This document shows, piece after piece, positions 1 through 5,986 of a DNA stretch of 10,088 nt. The first letter of the stretch is position 1; every line of letters starts with the position of its first letter. Source of the stretch: Candidatus Komeilibacteria bacterium RIFCSPHIGHO2_01_FULL_52_14 (lineage in GTDB: Bacteria > Patescibacteriota > Patescibacteriia > UBA1558 > 2-01-FULL-52-15); contig MHKK01000007.1 of assembly GCA_001818365.1 (NCBI GenBank), positions 1-10,088 of the forward strand, written 5' to 3'. The notes beneath the pieces are model-generated. The model was not told where the DNA came from. It was given only the letters and a program-made list of their open reading frames with translations, and did no database searches. Made by a program: the position numbers and the translations under genes.

Positions 1-444
1 GCTCGGCACCACAATGCGCGGCTCGATCTGATTAATGATGCGCACCGCATCCTTTGCGGACGATGCGGATCCGCCGCCGACAGGCATCAGCAATATATCC
101 GCGCCCTCCATCACTTCAAGCTGTTTCTCCGAAAGTTCGGAAAATTTTGCATGCCCCATAAAGGCAATGCCGATGTCGTCCACGGTGATTAAATATATGG
201 TGGATGCGTTCGAACGGATACCGTGCACGAACACGGATTTCACCTCGTACTCTCCGGGTGTCGTAATGATGAACGGTTTCCCGCCGATCGGATCGGTGGA
301 AATATCGCTTGTGCTGCATACGACAATATCGGCCTGATGTTTTGAAATGGAAAAATTCATCCCGGCGTCTGACGGATCCGTAATGACCGTCGTACCGTCG
401 TTCTGGATGCGAAATGCGCTGTAACCAAACCACGAAATCTGCAT
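1..444 (-). CDS. MBL-fold metallo-hydrolase-like protein, metal site degenerate (partial, 3' end outside window)
   Basis: The 148 visible residues resemble the N-terminal half of UPF0173/UlaG-like metal-dependent hydrolases of the metallo-beta-lactamase superfamily. Family landmarks are in order: a first strand MQISWFGYSAFRI, an ITDP turn (residues 21-24), a QADIVV strand (37-42), a TPGEYEV segment (62-68) and a PVGGG loop (121-125) followed by a helix and IEPRIVVPS. The expected metal-binding motif HxHxDH after the ADIV strand is replaced by S44-T-S46-D-I48-S49. The usual His of a GHS(C/A)F start is Tyr8. Catalysis by the normal two-metal mechanism therefore looks impossible, and a structural or binding role is inferred. 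The start at 444 is chosen because family homology begins exactly there. No good SD lies next to this ATG, only CGGGGT, because a small element is inserted directly upstream. The gene is transcribed divergently from the sigma factor gene and runs off the window. Confidence 0.72.
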   Translation of the reverse strand, partial: MQISWFGYSAFRIQNDGTTVITDPSDAGMNFSISKHQADIVVCSTSDISTDPIGGKPFIITTPGEYEVKSVFVHGIRSNASTIYLITVDDIGIAFMGHAKFSELSEKQLEVMEGADILLMPVGGGSASSAKDAVRIINQIEPRIVVPS

Positions 445-556
445 ACCCCGTTACACAACTTGAATAATAATTAATTCAAAAAAGCTGTGCGTTATCTTTC
501 TTATAATGCTCGATATCATCGCGGCTGCGGGTCGTAAAGTTGTGTAACGGGGCATA
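442..556. mobile_element. 107-bp MITE-like element with 16-bp terminal inverted repeats and CATA target duplication
   Basis: Bases 446-461 (CCCCGTTACACAACTT) and 537-552 are perfect inverted copies, 16 of 16, bounding a 107-bp unit. The flanks 442-445 and 553-556 both read CATA, which fits a 4-bp target-site duplication. The interior is AT-rich on the left, has a TATAAT at 502-507, and encodes no transposase. These are the hallmarks of a miniature non-autonomous transposable element. The family is not assigned. The left CATA copy contains the start codon of the MBL-fold gene on the minus strand, so the insertion lies 1 bp upstream of that ATG. The alternative is a widely spaced pair of operator half-sites. 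The flanking direct repeat favours insertion, but a 4-bp match could arise by chance. Confidence 0.55.
451..555 (-). CDS. Possible 34-residue leader peptide created by the inserted element
   Basis: On the minus strand an ATG at 555-553, inside the right-hand CATA duplication, opens a 34-codon frame through the element and ends at TAA 453-451. The stop lies 6 bases before the ATG of the MBL-fold gene. Upstream of the leader ATG is AGGGAG (571-566) with a 10-base spacer, which would have been the original ribosome binding site of the MBL-fold gene. Element plus duplication is 111 bases, so the two ATGs are in phase but separated by the stop. The arrangement permits stop-start translational coupling. 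The peptide shows no recognised domain and may be incidental. Confidence 0.25.
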   Translation of the reverse strand: MPRYTTLRPAAAMISSIIRKITHSFFELIIIQVV

Positions 557-590
557 AAAAAATGGCTCCCTAGCAAATTGGAACTACCTC

Positions 591-619
591 ATAATAGCAC
601 AAAGTCAAGAAAAAGTAAA
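591..619 (-). promoter_or_regulatory. Candidate promoter for the MBL-fold gene
   Basis: Reading the minus strand, TTTACT (619-614) and TATTAT (596-591) are separated by 17 bases, close to the sigma-70 consensus. The predicted transcript would begin near 584 and include AGGGAG at 571-566. It would reach the gene only after crossing the 107-bp inverted-repeat element. Identified by eye; moderate to low confidence. Confidence 0.35.
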
Positions 620-681
620 TGAGAAAAAGATCGATTTTTGTCAATAAAAACGGGCTTTTTTCGAGCATCTCAACAAGCGGC

Positions 682-710
682 TTGCTAAAATCCGGAATAT
701 CGACTAGAAC
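682..710 (+). promoter_or_regulatory. Candidate promoter for the sigma factor gene
   Basis: TTGCTA (682-687) and TAGAAC (705-710) are separated by exactly 17 bases, the same -35/-10 style as the clearer promoter at 1697-1725. A TATTAT at 715-720 is an alternative -10 but has no good -35 partner. The predicted leader is about 50 bases. Confidence 0.35.
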
Positions 711-755
711 GAAGTATTATCGCTCTTCGACAGTCAACCCTCAAACCCAAATGAC

Positions 756-760
756 GGAGG
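756..760 (+). promoter_or_regulatory. Strong Shine-Dalgarno site for the sigma factor gene
   Basis: GGAGG lies 6 bases before the ATG at 767 and decides that start. It is the only canonical SD seen at a gene start in this window. Confidence 0.8.
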
Positions 761-766
761 ATAGCC

Positions 767-1660
767 ATGGCCCGCACGCGGCAAAAGTTCGGCCCCGGCG
801 GCGCCGATTCTTCGCCGTCGACCATGCAGTACATCATCGGGTCCATAAAACCGATAGACAAAGAAACGCACCATGAGCGCGAGCGCGAGTTCGCTCAGCG
901 CTACCGCAATACCAACGACCACACGGCGCTACAAGAGATCGTCGAGATGAATCGCGCCATGGCCGTCAATATCGCGCTGTCATACCGCGGACTCGGGATC
1001 GCCGATGAAGACCTCATCGGCGAAGCGACGGTAGGGCTCATCGAGGCAGCCCGGATATACGATCCGGGACGCGGAGCAAATTTCATCACACACGCAATGT
1101 GGTATGTTCGTAAGGCGGTCCTTCAGGCGCTCGCAAAGATCTCGCGGACCGTACGCATACCGTCGTATCAGTACAAAAAAGTACTGACCCTTGTACGAGC
1201 CATGCGACAGCTGCGCCAGATACTGCAGCGTGAGCCAACGCGCGAGGAGCTCTCATCGTACACTGGCGCAAAAGAAGCGGTGATTGCAGATGTCCTGGGC
1301 AATCCGGCGCTGCGTCAAGCGGTGAGCACCGATGAACCGATCGGGAACGACGAGTCGGGCGACCACGTGCAGGACCGCATCGCCGATCCGCGCATCAGAC
1401 CCTTCCTGGAAATCCTGGAACTCCGCGAGCAGCTCCTGCTCGTTGAACAAGCAATGGAGGTTTTGAGCGTTCGTGAACGCAAGGTTCTGCGCTATACATT
1501 TGGATTTGAAGGACGAATCCTGACGCTCCGCCAGATAGGGAAACGGATCGGCACGTCCGGCGAAAACGCCAGGCTGGTACGGAACAGGGCGCTCCGTAAG
1601 CTCCGGAATCGAATCCGACGGAACGAATTTGCCCGTAACGGGCAGAACAACGGACGCTGA
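767..1660 (+). CDS. RNA polymerase sigma factor, sigma-70 family (divergent)
   Basis: A 297-residue sigma-70 protein that would direct RNA polymerase to promoters. Region 1.2/2.1 spans about residues 17-70 and region 2.2-2.4 about 70-130 (GLGIADEDLIGEATVGLIEA, then WYVRKAVLQAL and SRTVRIPS). Region 3 is about 135-185, followed by a 3.2 loop (STDEPIGNDESGD, 187-199). Region 4 is about 225-282, with helix-turn-helix TLRQIGKRIGTS..NARLV..RALRKLR. There is no long acidic region 1.1, so it is shorter than a classical RpoD and more like group 2/3 factors. By alignment from memory with E. coli RpoD, several promoter-contact positions differ: the -10 helix WWIRQAIT reads WYVRKAVL, and the -35 helix TRERIRQ reads TSGENARL. 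The start is fixed by the GGAGG at 756-760. The gene is monocistronic, closed by its own terminator. It could be the housekeeping or an alternative factor; the substitutions favour alternative or lineage-specific. Confidence 0.88.
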   Translation: MARTRQKFGPGGADSSPSTMQYIIGSIKPIDKETHHEREREFAQRYRNTNDHTALQEIVEMNRAMAVNIALSYRGLGIADEDLIGEATVGLIEAARIYDPGRGANFITHAMWYVRKAVLQALAKISRTVRIPSYQYKKVLTLVRAMRQLRQILQREPTREELSSYTGAKEAVIADVLGNPALRQAVSTDEPIGNDESGDHVQDRIADPRIRPFLEILELREQLLLVEQAMEVLSVRERKVLRYTFGFEGRILTLRQIGKRIGTSGENARLVRNRALRKLRNRIRRNEFARNGQNNGR

Positions 1661-1691
1661 ACGATGCAGTTCAGCGTCCGACTCTTTTTTT
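1651..1691 (+). terminator. Rho-independent terminator overlapping the sigma factor stop codon
   Basis: A perfect 12-bp stem (1651-1662 with 1669-1680) closes a 6-base loop and is followed by seven T (1685-1691). The TGA stop of the sigma gene (1658-1660) lies inside the left arm, so the stem forms only after ribosomes clear the end of the gene. Confidence 0.93.
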
Positions 1692-1696
1692 AGGAC

Positions 1697-1725
1697 TTGC
1701 AAAAAAATCAACTTTCGGTTAGAAT
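1697..1725 (+). promoter_or_regulatory. Promoter for the S1 gene
   Basis: TTGCAA (1697-1702) and TAGAAT (1720-1725) are 17 bases apart, immediately behind the sigma gene terminator. The predicted transcription start is near 1732, giving a leader of about 90 bases before the ATG at 1821. Confidence 0.65.
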
Positions 1726-1744
1726 GCGCGAACCTTTAATACAC

Positions 1745-1791
1745 TTTACCGCGCGAAAATCGGCGGTAAACCTCGGAAGCAGGTCCGGGGT
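1745..1791 (+). promoter_or_regulatory. Structured 5' leader of the S1 gene (two hairpins)
   Basis: TTTACCGC (1745-1752) pairs perfectly with GCGGTAAA (1763-1770), with further CGA/TCG pairing inside the loop. A second stem pairs ACCTCGG (1770-1776) with CCGGGGT (1785-1791) when one G-U pair is allowed. The two stems share base 1770 at the junction. No SD follows before the start codon. In E. coli the rpsA leader is also folded, lacks a good SD and mediates autogenous control. A similar role here is inference. Confidence 0.4.
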
Positions 1792-1820
1792 AATGTCAGT
1801 CGCCATGCTCCTGTCAGCGT

Positions 1821-2987
1821 ATGCATGAGCACGCACGATACCGTATGAATACCGCAACAGTACCAAAAACGAGCGCGATGGAATTGCTCGTTAAAAATAA
1901 AATGGACGCTTTCAAATTCCCGAAGGTCGGAGATCTGATCGAGGGAACCGTAATCAGCGTTTCAAAAAATGAAGTATACCTCGACATCGCGGGCATCACG
2001 ACCGGGGTTATCCGGGGTAAAGAACTGGAAGACGAATCCGATGCTGCCTCGTCGCTCAAATTAGGAGAGCATGCAGCTGCGACGATTGTCGACCTTGAGA
2101 ACGAGCGCGGCGAAATGGAACTTTCTTTCCGCCAGGCAGGCCATCAAAAGGCATGGGACAATCTTGAGAAGATGCTCCGTGAAGAAACGATTGTCGAAAG
2201 CAAGATTATTGACGCCAATAAAGGCGGGCTTATGGTGAAGGTCGGCAACGTCGTCGGCTTTCTTCCTGTATCGCAGCTGACGACCGAAAATTATCCGCGC
2301 ATCGAAGGCGGGGACAAAAACAAGATCCTGGCCTACCTGAAAACATTCGTTAATAAGAATCTGCGGACGAAAATCATCGACGTCAACGAAGCAGACGAAA
2401 AATTGATCGTCTCCGAGAAAGCCGCCTGGGACGAGAAGCAAAAGGCGTCCCTTGCGCAGTACAAAATCGGCGATCGCGTCACCGGAAAGATCACGGGAGT
2501 GGTGGACTTCGGCGCGTTCATCGAATTCGGCGAGGGCTTGGAAGGGCTCATCCACATTTCCGAGCTCGCCTGGCAACGCATCGATGACCCGAAAGATATC
2601 GTTAAAGTCGGCGACACGGTTGAAGCCGAAATTATCGCTCTTCAGGACACCAAAGTGTCTCTCTCGATGAAGAAACTCAAGGATGATCCGTGGAAGGAAG
2701 TGTTGCAGAAGTATCAGGTCGGCTCATTGGTCAAAGGAAAGATCCTGAAGACCAATCCGTTCGGCGCGTTCGTCGAGCTCGATAAGGAAATCCACGGTCT
2801 CGCTCATATCTCCGAGTTGTCTCCCAAGACCGTCAAGAATCCGGACGAGATCGTGAGGGTCGGAGAGACCTACACATTCAAGATCCTGTCGATAGAGCCG
2901 GAAAATCATCGTCTCGGCCTGTCCTTGAAAAAAGCAAAAGAAAAATCAGAAAAGCAGGAGCCGGCGCCCGAAGTCGCCGCAGCATAA
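1821..2987 (+). CDS. rpsA: Ribosomal protein S1 (four S1 domains)
   Basis: A 388-residue RNA-binding protein expected to sit on the 30S subunit and help recruit mRNA. Four S1 (OB-fold) repeats are visible: about residues 35-104 (KVGDLIEGTVISV..NEVYLDI), 123-199 (a diverged repeat with GFLPVSQL), 215-285 (YKIGDRVTGKITGVVDFGAFIEF..GLEGLIHISEL) and 299-371 (GSLVKGKILKTNPFGAFVEL..GLAHISEL). A short charged tail ends PAPEVAAA. E. coli S1 has six repeats; four is typical of shorter bacterial versions. The first repeats are weaker, as expected for the ribosome-docking end. Start uncertain: ATG 1821, ATG 1845 or ATG 1878 are all in frame and none has a good SD. Core homology begins near MELLVKNKMD (1878). 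Own promoter upstream; no clear terminator before ftsH. Confidence 0.9.
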   Translation: MHEHARYRMNTATVPKTSAMELLVKNKMDAFKFPKVGDLIEGTVISVSKNEVYLDIAGITTGVIRGKELEDESDAASSLKLGEHAAATIVDLENERGEMELSFRQAGHQKAWDNLEKMLREETIVESKIIDANKGGLMVKVGNVVGFLPVSQLTTENYPRIEGGDKNKILAYLKTFVNKNLRTKIIDVNEADEKLIVSEKAAWDEKQKASLAQYKIGDRVTGKITGVVDFGAFIEFGEGLEGLIHISELAWQRIDDPKDIVKVGDTVEAEIIALQDTKVSLSMKKLKDDPWKEVLQKYQVGSLVKGKILKTNPFGAFVELDKEIHGLAHISELSPKTVKNPDEIVRVGETYTFKILSIEPENHRLGLSLKKAKEKSEKQEPAPEVAAA

Positions 2988-2995
2988 ACGAAACA

Positions 2996-3023
2996 TTGCC
3001 GAATTCCCTTCGTCATCTATAAT
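2996..3023 (+). promoter_or_regulatory. Promoter for ftsH
   Basis: TTGCCG (2996-3001) and a perfect TATAAT (3018-3023) are 16 bases apart. The predicted start near 3030 leaves only about 14 bases before the ATG at 3044, so the ftsH mRNA would have a very short leader. Confidence 0.6.
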
Positions 3024-3043
3024 AGGTAGATGGATATGCCCGT

Positions 3044-4864
3044 ATGAAGCAGAATGTGATAAAAAATGTCGTTACGTTTATTCTCGTCTTTTTGCTCGTG
3101 TCGAGTTTTTTGAGTTTATTTACGATCGATAAGACGCGCAGGCAGGCGATCGACGTGGGGACGCTCGTGACCGAAATCAACGACGGCAAGGTTGAGTCCA
3201 TCGAGGTCGCTGGCGACAAGCTTTCCGTAAAGCTTTCGGACGGTACGCTGCAGGAAACACAAAAAGAACCGACGGAATCCTTAAGCACGCTCCTCAATAA
3301 CTTCAGCGTCAGCCCGGACAAACTGGCCGAAGTTAAGATCGACATCACCAACGACACGGGTCTCGGATTCTGGATGCTCACCATAGCGCCTATCATACTC
3401 CCCATTATCATTATCGGTTTCTTCATCTGGATGATGATGAAACAAATCCAGGGTGCGAACTCCAAAGCACTGATGTTCGGACAGAGCAATGCGAAACAAT
3501 TTCAGCCGCAAACAAAAAACCGGGTTACCTTCAGCGACGTCGCGGGCTCCCATGAGGCAAAAATCGAGCTGTCCGAGATCGTGGAATTCTTGCGCAAGCC
3601 GCAAAAATTCATCGAACTGGGCGCAAAGATTCCCAAAGGCGTGCTTTTGGTAGGGCCACCCGGTACCGGCAAAACGCTCATGGCAAGGGCCGTTGCGGGC
3701 GAAGCCGGGGTGCCGTTCTTCCACATCAGCGGATCGGAATTCGTAGAAATGTTCGTGGGTGTCGGCGCGTCGCGAGTACGCGATTTGTTCCGGAAAGCAA
3801 AGCGGCAGGCGCCCTGCATCGTTTTTATCGACGAGCTTGATGCCGTTGGCAGGCAACGCGGAGCGGGTCTCGGCGGCTCACACGATGAACGGGAGCAAAC
3901 GTTGAACCAAATATTGGTTGAAATGGACGGGTTCGACAATCAGACGAACATCATCGTCGTTGCGGCAACCAACCGACCCGATATTCTTGATCCGGCATTG
4001 CTTCGCCCCGGCCGCTTCGATCGGCAGGTTACCCTGGATCTGCCGGATATCCGTGAGCGTGAGGAAATCCTCAAGATCCATGCGCGCAACAAACCGCTCG
4101 CCGAAGGTACCGATCTCAAATTGGTGGCACAGCGTACCCCGGGTTTTTCCGGAGCCGATCTTGCAAACGTGCTGAATGAAGGCGCCATCATGGCGGGTCG
4201 CGACGAGCAGAAAATCATTTCACAAAACTGTTTATTCCAGGCCATTGAGAAGGTTATGCTGGGTCCCGAACGGAGGAGCAGCATCATGTCGGAGAAAGAG
4301 AAAAAAATTACCGCCTATCACGAGGCGGGGCACGCTTTGGTTGCTCACGAACTGCCGAACGCGGACCCGGTCCATAAAATTTCGATCATCTCGCGCGGCC
4401 GGGCAGGTGGCTATACGCTCAAGCTGCCGACCGAGGACAGAAAATATCACAGCCGCGCGGAATTCCTTGACGATCTGGCCGTGATGCTCGCCGGTCACGT
4501 CGCTGAGAAAAAAATATTCAACGAGGTGACGACCGGGGCTTCGAATGATCTCAAAAAGGCAACACAACTTGCCCGGCAGATCGTTACACAGTACGGGATG
4601 AGCGACGAACTGGGCCCGCGCACCTATGGGGAACACGAGGAGCTCATTTTCTTGGGTCGCGAAATTCACGAACGCCGGGATTACAGCGAGAAAACAGCAG
4701 AGGCCATTGACTCGACAATCATGAAACTCATCCGAAACGCACTCAAAACGGCAGAGGATATTATCACGCGACAGCGCGAGCGGTTGGAAAAAATTGCACA
4801 GACGCTTTTAGTAAAAGAAACGCTCGAAAAAGACGAATTCGAGCAGCTGATGGCTACCGCGTAA
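3044..4864 (+). CDS. ftsH: ATP-dependent zinc metalloprotease FtsH
   Basis: A 606-residue membrane-anchored AAA+ protease that extracts and degrades misfolded membrane proteins and regulatory substrates. It is complete and of usual length. Transmembrane helix 1 is about residues 9-28, the extracytoplasmic domain about 30-107, and helix 2 about 110-132. The AAA module follows: Walker A GPPGTGKT (204-211), pore loop FVEMFVGVG (233-241), Walker B IVFIDE (259-264) and second region of homology ATNRPDILDPALLRPGRFDRQ (308-328) with the arginine fingers. The protease domain has the zinc motif HEAGH (426-430) with catalytic Glu427, and a third ligand Asp502 in GASNDLKKAT. A C-terminal coiled region (about 550-600) follows. 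All key residues are present. There is no SD before ATG 3044; a nearby ATG at 3036 is out of frame. Own promoter. Hairpin 4896-4923 lies downstream. Confidence 0.97.
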   Translation: MKQNVIKNVVTFILVFLLVSSFLSLFTIDKTRRQAIDVGTLVTEINDGKVESIEVAGDKLSVKLSDGTLQETQKEPTESLSTLLNNFSVSPDKLAEVKIDITNDTGLGFWMLTIAPIILPIIIIGFFIWMMMKQIQGANSKALMFGQSNAKQFQPQTKNRVTFSDVAGSHEAKIELSEIVEFLRKPQKFIELGAKIPKGVLLVGPPGTGKTLMARAVAGEAGVPFFHISGSEFVEMFVGVGASRVRDLFRKAKRQAPCIVFIDELDAVGRQRGAGLGGSHDEREQTLNQILVEMDGFDNQTNIIVVAATNRPDILDPALLRPGRFDRQVTLDLPDIREREEILKIHARNKPLAEGTDLKLVAQRTPGFSGADLANVLNEGAIMAGRDEQKIISQNCLFQAIEKVMLGPERRSSIMSEKEKKITAYHEAGHALVAHELPNADPVHKISIISRGRAGGYTLKLPTEDRKYHSRAEFLDDLAVMLAGHVAEKKIFNEVTTGASNDLKKATQLARQIVTQYGMSDELGPRTYGEHEELIFLGREIHERRDYSEKTAEAIDSTIMKLIRNALKTAEDIITRQRERLEKIAQTLLVKETLEKDEFEQLMATA

Positions 4865-4868
4865 AGCT

Positions 4869-4897
4869 TAGACAGCACGGTCCGTTTATTGTATACT
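4869..4897 (+). promoter_or_regulatory. Promoter for the membrane protein and pilus ATPase genes
   Basis: TAGACA (4869-4874) and TATACT (4892-4897) are separated by 17 bases, starting 4 bases after the ftsH stop. The predicted transcription start is near 4904, inside the hairpin at 4896-4923. Confidence 0.6.
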
Positions 4898-4923
4898 AAA
4901 CGCGAGAAACCTCTCGCGTTTAG
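4896..4923. other. 12-bp perfect hairpin between ftsH and the membrane protein gene
   Basis: CTAAACGCGAGA (4896-4907) and TCTCGCGTTTAG (4912-4923) are perfect inverted copies around a 4-base AACC loop. Only a short, interrupted T run follows (TTCGTTT), so it is a weak candidate for the ftsH terminator. It begins within the -10 element at 4892-4897 and spans the predicted transcription start, so it could also be an operator or an mRNA 5'-end stabiliser. Confidence 0.6.
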
Positions 4924-4942
4924 TTCGTTTGTAAACAAAAAT

Positions 4943-5956
4943 ATGAAAAATTTTTACCGCGTGATCTTACGGGAGGCATGGAAAACGTGCCGGTCGCATC
5001 TGTTTCTGTGGCCGCTCGCTTTCTGCGCATCGTTCATGGGTGTAGCCGGGAGCTTCCAGATATTCTTTGACATCACCGACAGTAACGCTCCCGACACCTT
5101 GACCCAGTGGTACGGGAAGACGGATTTCGTCACTTCCGTCGTCCTCACCTGGAGCCAATCCCTGGACCGCATTCCCTGGGGATCGCTGAAGGTCATCGAT
5201 ATCCTTCCGCTCGCCGCTTTTTTCCTTCTGCTGCTTCTCGTTATTCTTTTGGCAATCATCATTGTGAGTTCACAGGGCGGACTCATGTATGCTTTGTCCC
5301 AGTTACACGACCGTAAAAAGACAGGATACCTGACGAGTTTTCGTCAGGGACTGGATCATTTTTGGGGAATATTCGGCATTAATCTCGTCTACCGTCTCCT
5401 CTATCTCTTCGTTATCGGCCTTGTCATTACGCCGATCATACTGACCGTCTTCTTCACCCCCGGGCCGTTCCGCTTGCTGCTGCTCGCGCTCATGTATCTC
5501 GTCATACTGCCGGTTTTCATTGTTCTCGATCTGGTCGCGCGGTACAGTATGTTTTATCTCGTGCTTTATAATCAGCGCCTCAAAGAAGCGCTTTGGAACG
5601 GGTGGCTTCTCTTCGTGAGTTCGTGGGTGATCAGTGTCGAAACAGCCGTGATTCTCTTTGGCATCATCATCATGGGATTCTTCGTTGTCTCGTTTGTCGT
5701 GCTGCCCGTCTTGACCCTGCTCTTCGCGATGTTTGCGGCGATGGTTGCGTTTTCGCCGTCCGCTCTCAATCTGTTCGCCGTCACGGCGGTAACCGCTTTC
5801 GTCGCGCTCGTCGCGCTCGTCGTGGTGCTCTTCACGACTTTCCAGATGTCTGTGTGGATCGGGGTATTCAAGCGGATTACGACCGGGGAGCACCAGAGCA
5901 AGATTCACCGGCTGCTGCGCCATCTGCCCAGTTTGCACCGCCATCTCATGGCATAA
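4943..5956 (+). CDS. Polytopic membrane protein of unknown function
   Basis: A 337-residue hydrophobic protein with no recognised catalytic motif. Likely membrane spans are at about residues 20-38, 86-109, 142-171, 177-198, 232-252, 253-271 and 275-302. A short basic N terminus and a basic, His-rich C-terminal tail (KRITTGEHQSKIHRLLRHLPSLHRH) are presumably cytoplasmic. The overall look resembles the general class of integral membrane proteins with repeated buried helices that are often left unannotated. I do not recognise a family. ATG 4943 is chosen. The frame also opens from a TTG at 4889, but that would start inside the promoter -10 and the hairpin. No SD is visible. It shares a promoter with, and lies 30 bases before, the pilus ATPase gene, so a role alongside the pilus or secretion machine is possible but unproven. 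Confidence 0.75.
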   Translation: MKNFYRVILREAWKTCRSHLFLWPLAFCASFMGVAGSFQIFFDITDSNAPDTLTQWYGKTDFVTSVVLTWSQSLDRIPWGSLKVIDILPLAAFFLLLLLVILLAIIIVSSQGGLMYALSQLHDRKKTGYLTSFRQGLDHFWGIFGINLVYRLLYLFVIGLVITPIILTVFFTPGPFRLLLLALMYLVILPVFIVLDLVARYSMFYLVLYNQRLKEALWNGWLLFVSSWVISVETAVILFGIIIMGFFVVSFVVLPVLTLLFAMFAAMVAFSPSALNLFAVTAVTAFVALVALVVVLFTTFQMSVWIGVFKRITTGEHQSKIHRLLRHLPSLHRHLMA

Positions 5957-5986
5957 CGCACGCTACTTCTATCGGATGTACAGCAT

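Noticed and set aside
502..507. TATAAT inside the inverted-repeat element as an outward promoter
   Set aside because: No acceptable -35 at 15-19 bases upstream on the plus strand; kept only as a remark.
446..552. CRISPR-like or tandem direct repeat
   Set aside because: Only two copies and in inverted orientation; no spacer-repeat periodicity anywhere in the window.
619..876. 85-codon plus-strand frame overlapping the start of the sigma factor gene
   Set aside because: No family resemblance, no SD, overlaps the sigma promoter and coding region in another frame; the sigma gene has clear homology and GGAGG.
4889..4942. Upstream in-frame extension of the membrane protein from a TTG codon
   Set aside because: It would begin inside the -10 element and the 12-bp hairpin and adds 18 unremarkable residues; ATG 4943 is more likely.
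5303..5944. 213-codon minus-strand frame opposite the membrane protein gene
   Set aside because: Composition is very rich in charged residues, as expected for the antisense of hydrophobic codons, with no recognisable domain; a shadow.
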